Origin: Echinostoma caproni
Lineage: Eukaryota; Platyhelminthes; Trematoda; Plagiorchiida; Echinostomatidae
DNA: 62,005 nt
Assembly: GCA_900618425.1 (NCBI GenBank)
Contig: UZAN01039632.1
Coordinates: 69,464 to 131,468 of the forward strand
Reading direction: 5' to 3'
In this document: in pieces, positions 23,641 to 34,530 of the stretch
Position numbering within the stretch: the first letter of the stretch is position 1
Layout of the letters: every line of letters begins with the position of its first letter
Translations under genes and position numbers: made by a program
Notes under the pieces: generated by a model
The model's input: the letters and a program-made list of their open reading frames with translations, nothing else
The model's database searches: none
What the model was told of the DNA's origin: nothing

Positions 23641-24201
23641 TACGTGACGAAATTCACCATATGAACAAACCAAGTCCTTCATTTTCTTCATGTCACGATT
23701 TGTGTTGAATAAGGTTATTTCGAGTTGACCTGTTCAACCACTTACATACGTGCACATCGAATTGGTTTGTATGAGCATCGATTTTGAGAAAGACCACTGA
23801 GCACATACGAGCAAGACAAAAGCACAAACGAACGCCGAATGTCCCGTAGAACGGAACTGGGGTCGGAATTTTAGCCGCAGTTTAGAATAACATCACAGTC
23901 CGCTTACGGTACTTGGATTCGGACAATAAATGAATCTGCTTACAGAGATTGAGTTTGTGACATCTGAATTTAATTGCTCCTGAAGAGCCTACTGGCTACT
24001 GCAAGAATATTTAGAAAAACAGAGAAAACATGAGAAGCCGAATTATTAGGCTGATTCCTCCCAACTGAACTTTCTTAGCATTAGTCTCGTGTAATGTATC
24101 TGGTTAGTTACGTCCAATCACTTCCCGTTCTCCAGCTACTCAGGCGAATAACGAAACTAATAATTTTCTCTCTCAAAATTATCCAGCAAAGTGTTTTACA
24201 G

Positions 24202-24341
24202 TTTACTCCGCATCCCACCGAGTCCTGTTTCGCACTACTCCGAGTACGTGCTCTGTGCTCGGAAAATATAAGATTTCAATCGATATCAACTTCTCTGAAT
24301 ATGTTGTCCTCCGTTCTTGGTCCGTGCACCTCCTCGAACAG
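24202..24341 (+). CDS. Candidate exon of plus-strand gene (beta-rich)
   Basis: The acceptor ccagcaaagtgttttacag leads into a frame that begins YSASHRVLFRTTPSTCS and continues KYKISIDINFSEYVVLRSWS, ending at a good donor, CAG|GTGCAT (phase 1 in, 0 out). The phase agrees with the 21693-21897 exon. Alternating hydrophobic residues suggest beta strands of an extracellular module. Another frame is open across the same bases, so coding status rests on the splice sites and phase. Confidence 0.35.
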
Positions 24342-24344
24342 GTG

Positions 24345-25170
24345 CATACGGACCGTATTTTACTCTGCTTTCCTTACCCAGGGCTTAACTTGTGCATTCT
24401 CTAAATAGTGCATGAATATAGCTTACCTTACTAATACCAAGGTATTTTGCACCACACCTTTCACAAGATATCGACATCGCGAAATGTATAGGCATTTTTA
24501 TTTATCGACAATGCATCACACATTTCTTAAGGTCATAGCAATGGTTCTAGGCTAAATATATTTTTACCATGAAATTCAACTTTGCGAAAAGAAGCGATTT
24601 TTAAATAATATCATTCTGTTACATATATATAACTACGCATATTATTATAAATTCATTTTGTACTCTCTCTGTCTGAGTATTATCAATCTAACCTTTACCC
24701 ACGTGATTATAACCGACCCGCCTTTCTGAGGCGTATCCGATGATTTCTCTCATATTTCGATCCATGATTAACTGCACCACAACTATACAGAATTCCAAAA
24801 ATTTTCGATATGATTTTACCCCCATCGCGGCTGTAGACTACACGTTTTTTCCATGTCTAGAGTCCCTTCATATTACAGACTAATGAGTAATTGTTTAAGT
24901 TAGTTTTTTGACGAGTTGTGATAAAGATAGACTACTGAGGTGTAAAACCTTGTAACTAAATAATAACGATTATCGAATAGTCACACATTTGACTTGTTTG
25001 TTCTAACTCGGAGAATGGGTTCGTACACAGAAAAATACTTAGTTTGGAGTGCTTTTAACTCCAAACAATCCCCTTAAAACTAACAGTCACGTATCACCAG
25101 CAAACAGCAATGATTGTTTTCTGATGTGTAAAGTAATTCCAAAACAATTTAGTACAGAAGAAACGTTGCT
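24345..25170. other. No gene recognised
   Basis: Non-coding. A minus-strand stretch near 24432-24490 reads SCERCGAKYLGISK before a GTAAGC donor, but lacks a good acceptor. Another near 24690-24780 (MREIIGYASERRVGYNH before GTTAGA) looks like an old retroelement fragment. Confidence 0.3.
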
Positions 25171-25173
25171 CAC

Positions 25174-25362
25174 CTCACAAGGTTGTTTGTTATCGGTATG
25201 AATGTGCTGTAGTGTACAATTTTCGCCTCATGACCGACGTACATCGCGTACGTCATAAGCAGTGCCATTCCGGCCCCCGTATCAAACGCGTTCTGACTGG
25301 CTGCGGCAATCCACAAACTACTGTCAGCCAAACTGCCTGGATCGAAGGGCGCATGAAATGAA
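25174..25362 (-). CDS. SLC6/NSS transporter, exon with TM6
   Basis: Minus-strand exon bounded by acceptor ctgacctag (25364-25363) and donor AG|GTGAGC; 189 bases, phase 2 in and 2 out. It encodes FHAPFDPGSLADSSLWIAAA and then SQNAFDTGAGMALLMTYAMY, the TM6 region of a neurotransmitter:sodium symporter. Aligned without gaps on LeuT TM6, the FTLSLGFG stretch around residues 253-260 becomes FDTGAGMA. The residue at the LeuT Thr254 position (a Na1 ligand) is Asp, and Ser256 becomes Gly, while Gln250 and the TYAxY end are kept. From memory, the DTGAG form is typical of a prokaryote-like NSS branch. It is the last exon of this gene I can identify; TM7 should follow in phase 2. Confidence 0.85.
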
Positions 25363-25599
25363 CTAGGTCAGTACCATAAGGTAAAACAGTGAGGCAGCAG
25401 GAGTTGAAGTTGCGTGGGAGGGGGGTATTGAGTTCATCTTTCCTTTGTGCATGATTTCATAAATATAGATTTATCCTCCGGGACAAAAATACCGCTACCA
25501 GCCCCACCTTTTAGCTTTTGGTTTACTTCTATCACCTCCAAAAGTCTCATTATAGTCAGGGGTGTCTACGCTTGTGACTGATTACCGTTCCCTTACATC

Positions 25600-26045
25600 T
25601 CACAAAATGCTCCAAGTTGACTTAACATCTCAAACAGTCTCTGCTGAAGAAGCCCCACTCAGTGCCATCTTGTGGCCGAGTTGTGTTTTCATCACAGTGA
25701 GAGGATGAAAATCCAATTTCTCTGATCAATCTCTGGTGAACCACTGGTAATTCACCTAGTGGAGCTGGATAAAATCCCTGATTCTAAACCAACCAAGATT
25801 AGCCATTGGCACCACAAACACCCATACCTTTCTTTGGCAATAGTTAACGGTTTGATTGGGTATCGACGTGTGTTGGGCACTTTGGGCGTTTGACCCCGTC
25901 CAAGGGGTGTATGATCCGATGAACTGGACACCAACCCCTAATGGACTGCGGACTCTAAACTCCGTCTTGCAGTCCTGCAGGTCTGGCCTTCTGACCAAAG
26001 ACTTCGAGTTGGGACTCCGAGGTTAGACGCCTTCCTCGGCCAGGG
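25600..26045 (+). repeat. Dispersed repeat D, copy 2
   Basis: Shares tctgctgaagaagccccact, ggtgaaccactggtaattca, ccctgattctaaaccaacca and gggtgtatgatccgatgaac with the copies at 15120 and 55765. The 3' end differs after about 25930, so this copy is truncated or belongs to a variant subfamily. Confidence 0.65.
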
Positions 26046-26151
26046 TTATCGGAAAGTAACATACCAAAACAACCTGTGACCACATTCTACAGGTCTTTCA
26101 TTCACATACTTTGGCAGATGTGCCACTTCTATGTAATTGGTTACTTGTTGA

Positions 26152-26168
26152 ATATATATATATATATA
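26152..26168. repeat. AT dinucleotide microsatellite
   Basis: Perfect (AT)8 run. Confidence 0.9.
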
Positions 26169-27067
26169 AATACCGGCGTGCACAGCCATTAGTCATTTTG
26201 ATAGTCTTTAGACAACCCATCAAGTTTTCACTTATTTTAACGGGGAGATATAGAATAACACCCATCTCCACTGTGAAATTAAACCACCTCATTGCTCGAT
26301 TAATTTGTCAACACGAACTGACTACGTCCGCACACGTCTGCATACTCTGGATGAGATTGAGAGTAAAGTGTTTGTCGACATTAATCCATCATTCAGCTTG
26401 GGAATGTCTTCAGATGTTAGTGTGTGGTGTGCGTATCTTGATTCCATTTTGATGCACTCGTTTAGTAAGATAGAACTGAACATTTTCCAAGAGCTCCAAT
26501 TCTATGTTGCGCACAAGCCACACCAAGATTCTGATGTCAAGAAAAAATGAGCAGCGTTTTTCCACGTACACATCATGAATCGTAACAATATCGTTGTGCG
26601 AATCATTTTCGTATGACCACACGATGTCCCTACCTGTGACACCGCACAATTCCTGGTTTAGATGTCTGGCTACCCACTTTCTGGTGTGCTGAGTCCTCAG
26701 GGTGCAATACATTTTCACGGCTTAAGGACGGAGTTCTAGGTTACAATGCAACAATGAATTGTCCCATCCTATATTTTCTGTGGTTCCAGACTAGACTCAC
26801 AAACACGGTAAGGATTTTTCCTGTACAAGCACTTGCAACGGGGCCGTAATACCATCATTGCAGCATTTATAAGCGATTTGGAAGCTGACTTAATTAAATA
26901 CCTAGAAATATATCAATAAGTATACTACTAAAATCAGCTTAAGAACTGCAAGTAGTTTGTGGGACTCAGTTAAGCAGAACTCGTATTTTATCCAAGTCTG
27001 GAATTTCGGAGATTCGTGGATGAAGACAGTCCGTTAGAAGACTATTCAAATGCTTGATCATTATTGT

Positions 27068-27145
27068 CCATCCTTCAGCTTTCAGCTGCACGCACAGTCC
27101 TCCGTTATTCCAGTCAACTATAAGCTGAAAATGTACTGACTTTGA
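27068..27145 (-). repeat. SINE-C fragment
   Basis: Short minus-strand piece of the SINE-C body (ccttcagctttcagctgcac, cacagtcctccgttattcca), comparable with 22505-22540. Confidence 0.45.
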
Positions 27146-27196
27146 CTTCCGCTCCCCGGAGCGTTTGCAGTACTGGCAGATTTTGATGCACCACCA

Positions 27197-27315
27197 AGGC
27201 TTGTTTATTATTATTTGAAAAAAAGGCTTACTCTAGTATAAATGCTGTTGCCTATACGAACCCACAAGTGTTTCACAGGGACCCGTTGCTTCAGTTTCGA
27301 TTAGACCTGTATGTT
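27197..27315 (+). repeat. Dispersed repeat F, copy 2
   Basis: Partner of 17467-17590, about 85-90% alike by eye over 120 bases, same orientation. Confidence 0.75.
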
Positions 27316-27604
27316 CAATCTGTACTCAAAAATCCATTCCGAAATTGAACCCAGAATGTCTCGCGTGTAATGCCTGTTTGTTATCACTGCACTATTCAGT
27401 TCAACTAAAAACTGACAAGAACCATCAAATCTCAGCTTGCTGAGATGTCATGTTTAAAAGTAGTCAGTCCATTGGTCAATCAAGATCTGTGAAGGAAGAC
27501 AGATTGTAACCAGTCAAGTTCAATCTAACGCCTTCCGCTAAATCAAATTTTCAGTTCGTTTTTATGTACACATTTTTAACTGCAAATCAATTATGAATAA
27601 ATAC

Positions 27605-27858
27605 CTGTACACATTGTTAGGGAAATTGGAAATGCTTAAATTATCGCATAGCTCACTCCAAGTGGGTGTGAAAAGAAAGGCGATCCCAACTTCAGCATAT
27701 TGTCGCGTCAATGACCAACCAAAAGTGAAAATCACGATGCACAAGAGTAGTGGGACGAGAACCATGTTGGCATATTCAATCCATCGAATTCCCCCGAACA
27801 AAAGGATCCCAGTAATCAATACGGCCAAGATTTGCAGCAAGACTGGTAGGTACGGATT
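27605..27858 (-). CDS. SLC6/NSS transporter, exon with TM4 and TM5
   Basis: Minus-strand exon from acceptor ttgtattcag to donor CAG|GTATTT; 254 bases, phase 0 in, 2 out. It begins NPYLPVLLQILAVLITGILL (TM4), continues GGIRWIEYANMVLVPLLLCI (the IE-x-AN motif at the TM4-TM5 turn, then TM5), then SLTRQYAEVGIAFLFTPTWS, the NSS intracellular/extracellular transition ahead of TM6. The GI-x-WIE-x-AN motif and the LFTP-x-W sequence are standard for NSS proteins, especially prokaryote-like ones. Phases agree on both sides (29912 exon in phase 0; 25362 exon in phase 2). Confidence 0.9.
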
Positions 27859-28059
27859 CTGAATACAATTTTAGGTGAATGGAATGTTCAATTTAGAAAC
27901 GTGCTCAGTGAGGACTATTTGAGACAATAGCTCAACTACGGAACAGTATGGAAGCACATCGGTAAGCATCAAACAAATATGATATATGCCATCATCCCAC
28001 ATTCCATGAACACAAATAGTCAAAAGCATACAAATTGTTCGTTGTGCATAGATAAAATA

Positions 28060-28340
28060 CGGCGTGAATTGAAAGCCTAAGGAATACTAGACAGTTGTAC
28101 CGACCTAGTCGGGTCTCATCAGCGCAGTGGTAGTCTATCGACCCAACTGGAGATCGAACCCGGGACATCACAGGCAGAACGCAACTATCCTGACAACTAG
28201 GTCGCTGGGCAGCTGATCAGAAAGTTTATCATAATTTTAATAAACGATATTACACAACCCATCTTTGAGAGCTTCTTGTGGATATCGCTCCGTGTAAATC
28301 TCAGCACTAGCCTCAGGGGGGATAACTTGGCTGGAAACTT
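28060..28340 (-). repeat. Foldback element A, left arm and spacer
   Basis: Left arm (aactggagatcgaacccggg then acatcacaggcagaac, minus orientation of the tRNA-like head) and the spacer (aatctcagcactagcctcag). The right arm is missing or too diverged to recognise. Confidence 0.6.
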
Positions 28341-28569
28341 TCATAACCTTCTTACTTTAGTTCCATACACGGAGAATTATTCATATGAACTTGAATCAAA
28401 TCCTCCATTTCTCTCGTGCAATAGTCAAATGCTCGTTTTCGGTGATTTCTTTGTTGACTAATGCATTTCATTGTATATCATAGTATTCGGTGGTATAAGG
28501 ATCCATTGCGAACTGGGAAAAAATCACATTTCAGTTCATTAACCGAAAGTTTCCCACTCCTTGGTGCTC

Positions 28570-28925
28570 GCATATGCTTGCTTCTGACTATCACGAGAGA
28601 CGGAGCGGGTGACTTTTTATGTGTAGTGATGGCCATGGAAGACCGAGTTCTCTTCGAGGTGTTTTAATGATTTGGGTGGGTAGATTTGGATGGATTCCTA
28701 TCGTGGCCAAAATGTGACATCTATTCATTAATCTTAGATCGACGGCTGTGAACCAAATCGTGAGAGCGAAACACCTGGGTCACATAATCATATGATGTAA
28801 CTTCACTAGGTGTGAAACGATTGAACTTTGATGGCCCTAATCACTTCACTATTCAGTCGACCTGGGTGATTATCGCGGACTCATTCACGTAAATGTCTGC
28901 TCATGCAGCCAATTCGTAAAAATAC
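28570..28925 (+). repeat. Dispersed repeat G, copy 1
   Basis: About 350 bases shared with the sequence after the gap at 42946-43225: tcttagatcgacggctgtga/tcttagattgacggctgcga, cttcactaggtgtgaaacga/tttcactagttgtgagacga, ctgctcatgcagccaattcg/ctactcatgcggccaatata. No coding capacity recognised. The second copy is cut by the gap. Confidence 0.7.
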
Positions 28926-29510
28926 TCAATCTTCCGTACTCGTCGTTACACACACCACACAGTCTACCTCTCATCTTCCCTAATGACCCCAACTAGTGCA
29001 TCGGTGTGATAACCGAAATCGGGGCAACATCCGGTCTTGGAAATGAAATGTAATTTGTCTCTCAATCTGTTACCGAATCTTTATCCAAACAATAATTATG
29101 ATAAATACTGTGAGGATTCGCGGAAAACAAGTTCCTTCGTTGCTGTTGTTGTTACTTTTCGGGTTGGTGTTCATCCATAGAATTGAATTAGACAGAAATT
29201 TCCTAATCAAATCTTAGCCCATAATTCGTTTTCTAGCTTTGGAATTTCACCTGCGGAGCAAAGAGGCGTGGCTCAGTGAAGAACCAATTCGGACAAGTGC
29301 GAGTGCGGCTGCAATCAGCCAAAAAAAATCACTCCTAGGATGAGCAGGAATCAAGTTCTAATTTACGAAAATAAGCAACGAACTATTCCCGCAAATTCGA
29401 GTGCAACTTCTGAGTAAAGATGCATTGTACTAACACAAATAAACAGTAAATCACATCTGACTCATAGTTGCCCGTGAGTAATGGAAGGGGATAATCGATA
29501 CTGATTGGAA

Positions 29511-29843
29511 CTGTATATCCTTCAGATTTTACCTTCATACACAATCCGCGGCACTTCCGGTCACCTATACACTCGGAAGCACTATAGACTCAAGTTTCGT
29601 TTTTGTCGGAGCTCGTCACTAGTGTAGATCCACCGTCCCGTCCGGGAGTGGGCACGCATTGGTATTTCGNNNCACACCTTCCATATTCAGTGGGCTCGGA
29701 GTTCAGATTCTGGACGGAACGGTGGATCTACACTAGTGACGAGCTCCGATAAAAACGAAACTTGAGTCTAGTGCTTTCGAGAGTGTGGCTGAATAGAAAA
29801 ACTTTGGATTTTGCGTGTCGGTGAGGTCTGAAGAATGGTCAGT
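29511..29843. repeat. SINE-C foldback around a 3-N gap
   Basis: Two SINE-C bodies face each other. The core of the left arm (29587-29640, including gtgtagatccaccgtcccg) is almost exactly the reverse complement of 29717-29769. The NNN at 29670-29672 sits between the arms. Confidence 0.8.
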
Positions 29844-29911
29844 CCAAATGAGTAAANAGTAAACCTTAATTCCTCAAGACAAATCACCTTCGGAATGGAT
29901 AATTCACTTAC

Positions 29912-30029
29912 TCGTGCGAATTCATTGAACAAAGCTAGTCCGGCCTCTTCAGTTTTTGGCAGTTCCTTCACAGAAACCGACATGTACAGATAGTAAAAAC
30001 ACCATCCGATAATTACAGGATAATAGGCA
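29912..30029 (-). CDS. SLC6/NSS transporter, exon with TM3
   Basis: Minus-strand exon from acceptor gtgttcaaatttcag to donor CGA|GTAAGT; 118 bases, phase 2 in, 0 out. It encodes AYYPVIIGWCFYYLYMSVSV (TM3) followed by a short charged extracellular loop (KELPKTEEAGLALFNEFAR). YYPVIIGW corresponds to the NSS TM3 stretch with the substrate-site tyrosine (LeuT Tyr108), which is present here. The loop is much shorter than the glycosylated EL2 of animal monoamine and GABA transporters, which again points to the prokaryote-like branch. Confidence 0.9.
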
Positions 30030-30711
30030 CTGAAATTTGAACACAATTTTGACAAATGTTTACTCAGATTTGACTATTGCGGTTGAACTGTTAGAAATAA
30101 CCCTATATGTTGTTGTTTGCAACATAAAATGAATGTTGAAAGAATGAACACAGTCTGATGTTAATTTGATCTTCCGTTAGACGGAGTGTCCAGAAACAAC
30201 AGTCTGGATAAACCCATGAAATCACACTACCCGCTGTGCTTGGTGTCGTGACGTTATGGTTGTGTATTTCATTTCACCAGTGTTCACTCTTCACACACAC
30301 AGTGAAATGTACTTCAAATGCAGCCACATATTTGTATGATGATTGAAAGCAGCTCGTAATTTTGGAGTACCCACTGGGAATCGCAAAGGAGTTACCCAGT
30401 GAAGGGAATAAAAACAGTACCGGTAGTCATCAAACGAGTTAATTGAAAACCTGACATTCTAATTTGCTGTAACCATCAGCGCAGGGTGTACCCTGTCGAT
30501 CGTGTACCTCAAAAGTAAAAACAATGCTATCATCAATGACAAGTCCTAACAGAGAGGAAACAGTTAAAACGATCTGGATATTTCGTACTCCCTTTTCAGT
30601 TGCCATTGGGAATCAACATCGAGCGAACACACAGTAGCTTCAAGAATGATAAAAGTTTTACTAAAATTGTTTAAACTAGTTCTTTTATTTCCCCCGCATT
30701 TTTTAAACCAG

Positions 30712-30930
30712 CGAGCACACCAGCACACGGAGTCTGTCTGCATATCTGTCGACAACGTGCTCAATTTAGTGTGTGGATTACAACACTTGTTTCCAATTTA
30801 CTGCTCACACCGTGCACACGTGTCTTCTGATCACAATCCAATGAACGAAACAGTATGCGAATTAGCAACACATTCCAGGCACGGAAGTCGCCGCGCGTCT
30901 GTTTTCTTTTGTAATATTCCATTGACCGAG
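30712..30930 (+). CDS. Candidate exon of plus-strand gene (Cys-rich)
   Basis: A strong acceptor (tttcccccgcattttttaaaccag) opens a 219-base frame with cysteines (ESVCISVDNVLNLVCGLQHL, then YCSHR, NETVCEL and FFCNIPL), ending at CGAG|GTCGAA (phase 0 in and out). It could follow 24341 in phase, but not lead directly into 31413. N-x-T/S and the Cys spacing suggest an extracellular segment. Confidence 0.27.
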
Positions 30931-31412
30931 GTCGAACGAGAAGCATTTTTGCGTTGACCTATACCATTTTTCTAAACATATCCTACAACCATGAAGTCAT
31001 GGCGAACAAATATATCTTCTACGCTCGGGTATGGATAAACAGTTAAAAGGTAGTATCTGTCACATAACGTACATGGATCATGTCTGAAAGAATTCCACGT
31101 TATCTTGCAAAGCGGAAAAATAAAAGTAAAAATTGATAAGAGGTTGACTGCTTGCTAGCGGAACTCCGACTAAATAACGGCACATAATCACTCACTCATG
31201 TTTCAAACAGAGCAGATAGAAGTTTCGCCAACTCCCACTGATCTAGCTCAACCCGAATGGTGGCAGCATGTGAGAAGCTATGGGTAACCATACATGTCCA
31301 CTCCAGTTGTTAGAGGTGCCGAGATTATGTAGCGTTGACTAATTCTGACAAGAATCAAACACCACTGTTGAATGCTACCCCAACTCTTCGGTATTTCCCA
31401 TGTCCCCTGCAG

Positions 31413-31580
31413 GCCAGATGGAACTGAACTGTACATTATATTCCCAAAAGACACAAAGAGTTCATTTTTGCAACTTTACTCACTGTCTGCTTCCCATCTC
31501 TTTGTTATCGTAAATGAAACGGTGATTGGATGGTCAGTGCTCGTTTATCCGCTTCAAACCATTAGGGGAAACTCCTGTCC
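31413..31580 (+). CDS. Candidate exon of plus-strand gene (beta-rich)
   Basis: A strong acceptor (tttcccatgtcccctgcag) precedes a frame reading PDGTELYIIFPKDTKSSF, then SLSASHLFVIVNETVIGWSV and LVYPLQTI. It ends at a weak donor, TCC|GTAGGC (phase 2 in and out). The V-x-V-N-x-T-x-x-x-W-x-V-x-V pattern resembles the final strands of polycystin-type PKD repeats. Phase agrees with 37228. Confidence 0.3.
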
Positions 31581-32317
31581 GTAGGCACAATATGCATGCA
31601 CTCAACCGGATGAACCAGTCTCCTTCTTCTTCTATTTTACAGAAGCACCTGTCCTTCATACTAAATGCGTGTAATTCACTCTGTTTTTAACCCTGTTTGC
31701 CCTCCGAATTTTCCAAAGGTGCAGTTACAACTAATTTTGAGCATTCGTGTTTTAGTGAGGAGTAAAACCCCCCGCGCACATAGAGGTTATTGCACAAAAC
31801 CTAGTTTTCGTAAAATTTGAACGATATAAAACAACAACCAGTATAGTGGATTACCACAGCGATGTGCTCATGGCATTAGGCATCGATTGCTTAGAGCAGT
31901 TATAGGGGTTGGGGATTCCAATCCAAAGATATCTGTTTCCAATAATGATCAATACAAGACAGTTATTTTCTTGGTACAAAACAAATCTGTATCTGTCTTG
32001 GGAAGATTACTGTACGATGTACCCAGTAAAATATGGTATACTAGCCAAACCGAGTTCCTGTGTCACTTAACACTGGAAAACACCGGAAACTCTGAGTACA
32101 ACTGTTCCCTTCATGCTTGTTAGGAATCATTATTGGAGTTCACCTGGGTTCGAACTCTGGCACGAAGGGTTATTACTCCGAGGATTTTAGCCCTTTGGTG
32201 ACTAGTTGAATGTTCATTTTGGCATTATCACTGAACTAACAACACCAAAATACAGACATTTGAACCATTAGTGATGATTTGACTGAAGCAGTACCGGGCT
32301 TTTTAACCGATAGTAGT

Positions 32318-33725
32318 CAATGATCCCGCTGTCTAAGCTAAATTGCATATCTGACTCGGTTCTATACAAAGTCATGGAATCCATCGTAGTGGATTTGTTG
32401 ATGAAACACTTAGAGAAACACAACCTCCTTTCTCCAGCTCGGTATGGATTCCGTCATAAGAGATCGTGTACTACCAATCTGCTCCTGGCCCGCGATGAAT
32501 GAACAAAGGCAGTAGATAAAGGCGATGCAGTTGATGTGGTTTACCTGGACTTCTCCAAAGCGTTCGATCGGATGAACCACGAAATACTGCTCCAAAAAAC
32601 GATACCATTTTGGTATCTCGCGCTTGATTGGATCGCTGCGCTTCTCCAACAACGGACCATGTCGGTTCGAGTCTCTAATTCACTGTCCGCCCCTATCGCC
32701 GTTTCTCGCGGAGTCCCCCAGGGTTTTGTGCTTGGTCCGCTACTTTTTCTCTTGTTCATTAACGACCTACCAAATGTCCTGAGACCACAAGCATTACTGT
32801 TTGCAGACGACATCAAAATCTAGAAGACATTGACAGAGAGCGGGGTTTCGCTGGAACTCCAAGAAACACCGAATACAGCTCACATATAGCCTATTGAGAA
32901 TGGCATCCAATTTAACGTCTCCAAATGCAAGATGATTCCGCTACACCACTATGGACGGTTTCCTTATTTCCTCGGAAACGAATTACTGCCTCATGCATCA
33001 ACAGAGAAGGAATTGGGTGTGATAGTCCACGAAGATCTGAGCTGTTCTATTAACTGTGCCAGGGTGTCATCAACAGCACTCAAATATGTCGGTCTACTTA
33101 AACGTGTTTTGAACCATCTTTATTCTTTATGGTGTCAGCATACTTCCGGACGCATATTGAGTATGCCATCCAAACTTGGAATCCATGGTGACAACGTGAT
33201 CATAAGATTTTGGAGCGTTCACAAAGGCTCGCCACGAAGGTGGTCAAAGGACTCTATTATGATTCATGGGAAGACTTCAGTTATTGGGTCTATACTCTAC
33301 TCAGTGTCGTCGGATTCGAGGATACTTAAGTTTAGTGTACCAAATATTGCACCCCTCAAACCACCATTGTCGCCGACTTTTGACGTTGTCGTCAAATGTT
33401 CCTCTAAGGGGGCATCCATTCAAGTTACTACTCCAAAAATCTCGACTGAACTGTCGACATCATTCTATCGCCGTCAGAGTGTGCACTGCCCGGAATTCCT
33501 TACCATCTCACGTCGTTTGTGCCAAGACGATTGATTCTTTCAAGGTAAAACTTGAGGAATCATTAACACATATTGCATTACAACATCCATGAGCACACAT
33601 AACACAACCGAATACAACATATGGAATTTTGTCCATAATTGTTACAATTCAACTCGTGTAAACACCCTATGGGAAAAGGAAAGCATGTACTTGTAAATAA
33701 TGCCCATAATAAAACTTTGAACTTT
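32318..33725 (+). mobile_element. CR1 non-LTR retrotransposon, RT and 3' end, copy 1
   Basis: Translation gives VLYKVMESIVVDLLMKHLEK, HNLLSPARYGFRHKRSCTTN (RT motif 1/2), then after an in-frame [22 protein letters not shown] (motif A), [20 protein letters not shown] (motif B) and [10 protein letters not shown] (motif C, FADD). Next are KELGVIVHEDLSCS and SSTALKYVGLLKRV (post-RT region), and finally a segment in other frames that ends the ORF (RVCTARNSLPSHVVC). The 3' end is aataaaactttgaactttga, i.e. repeated ACTTTGAA octamers, typical of CR1 tails. The catalytic FADD is intact, but premature stops and frameshifts make it inactive. It lies antisense within a transporter intron. Confidence 0.9.
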
Positions 33726-33786
33726 GAACTTCATCTCAACAAGGTCAGGATAGATTAAATAAATGGATGCACACTTATTTACTTAC

Positions 33787-33970
33787 CTGAGGAAGAATAC
33801 CGAAGTAACCAACCAGCCTCCGATCCAAATCGAATAATTGCCCAGGAATTTTTTAAATGCCACTGGTACGGAATTTCGCGTGAAACGACCAAGTGCATAT
33901 TCGAGTAAAATGACGGGAATGGACCAGCAAAACAGGAGAATGACCCAAGCAATATAAAATGCCAATGAAC
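33787..33970 (-). CDS. SLC6/NSS transporter, exon with TM2 and start of TM3
   Basis: Minus-strand exon from acceptor ccgctttttcag to donor CTCAG|GTAAGT; 184 bases, phase 1 in, 2 out. It encodes SLAFYIAWVILLFCWSIPVI (TM2), LLEYALGRFTRNSVPVAFK and KFLGNYSIWIGGWLVTSVFF. The E in LLEYALGR matches LeuT Glu62 at the end of TM2, and the Y-x-LGR motif is an NSS signature. The flanking exon phases match exactly (35669 exon leaves in phase 1, 30029 exon enters in phase 2). Confidence 0.92.
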
Positions 33971-34386
33971 CTGAAAAAGCGGAGCCGTGGGGAATGAGGG
34001 ATGAGAGGGGGATTAGAAGGGTATACAATTTGTGCATTACCATGAATCTAATGAAAAGGAGAAACTAAATACGTTGACTAACCACGCCTCTTTCAGTTGG
34101 GTAATTAAATGTTTTCCGTCCAATGAACCAATGAACCGGTTGAAATTATAGACGTATGAAACCCCTTTAAACATATAATAGGTTTCTTTATGGCTCCGTA
34201 GACAATCTGTGTGGTTTCAAATGAGTTTTGCAATCCCCTGGTGATGTAAGAAGATTACCGATATGTGTTGGACTGCTGAAAATGTTGAATGAACAGTTCT
34301 CCTGGTGACTGAACTTCATTTAAACCAGAATTCCCATGAATAATTCTTCATTATGTGCACGACAGAATTGTTTCTTCCGCACAAAC

Positions 34387-34530
34387 CTGCAGTAGTTGGC
34401 GGACAAACTCAAGCAGTTTCTCTAATGTTGCCGTCGATAATTTCTGGTGTCCAAATGCTATACTTCGCAGTTGTATTTCACGAGAGATAGCTACATCTTT
34501 GATCGACGAATCCTTCTTCTCTTTGATCTT
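34387..34530 (-). CDS. Orphan exon candidate, coding strand uncertain
   Basis: On the minus strand, 144 bases lie between acceptor tttgtcctgtacag and donor CAG|GTTTGT, open in phase 0 to 0. They encode KIKEKKDSSIKDVAISREIQ and later LSTATLEKLLEFVRQLLQ, likely helical. It cannot be spliced into the transporter mRNA here, because the neighbouring junction is in phase 1. On the plus strand a frame starting after cttccgcacaaacctgcag (34422) is open through the region with NFWCPNAILRSCISREIA, which would suit the other gene. Both readings are plausible and at most one need be real. Confidence 0.3.

Noticed and set aside
24432..24500. CxxC-like minus-strand segment before a GTAAGC donor
   Set aside because: No acceptor with a pyrimidine tract and only one CxxC pair; insufficient for a zinc-ribbon exon.
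26305..26718. Open frames on both strands with coding-like composition (plus KVFVDINPSFSLG; minus TGRDIVWSYENDSHND)
   Set aside because: No convincing acceptor and donor pair, and the two strands look equally plausible, so I did not call an exon.
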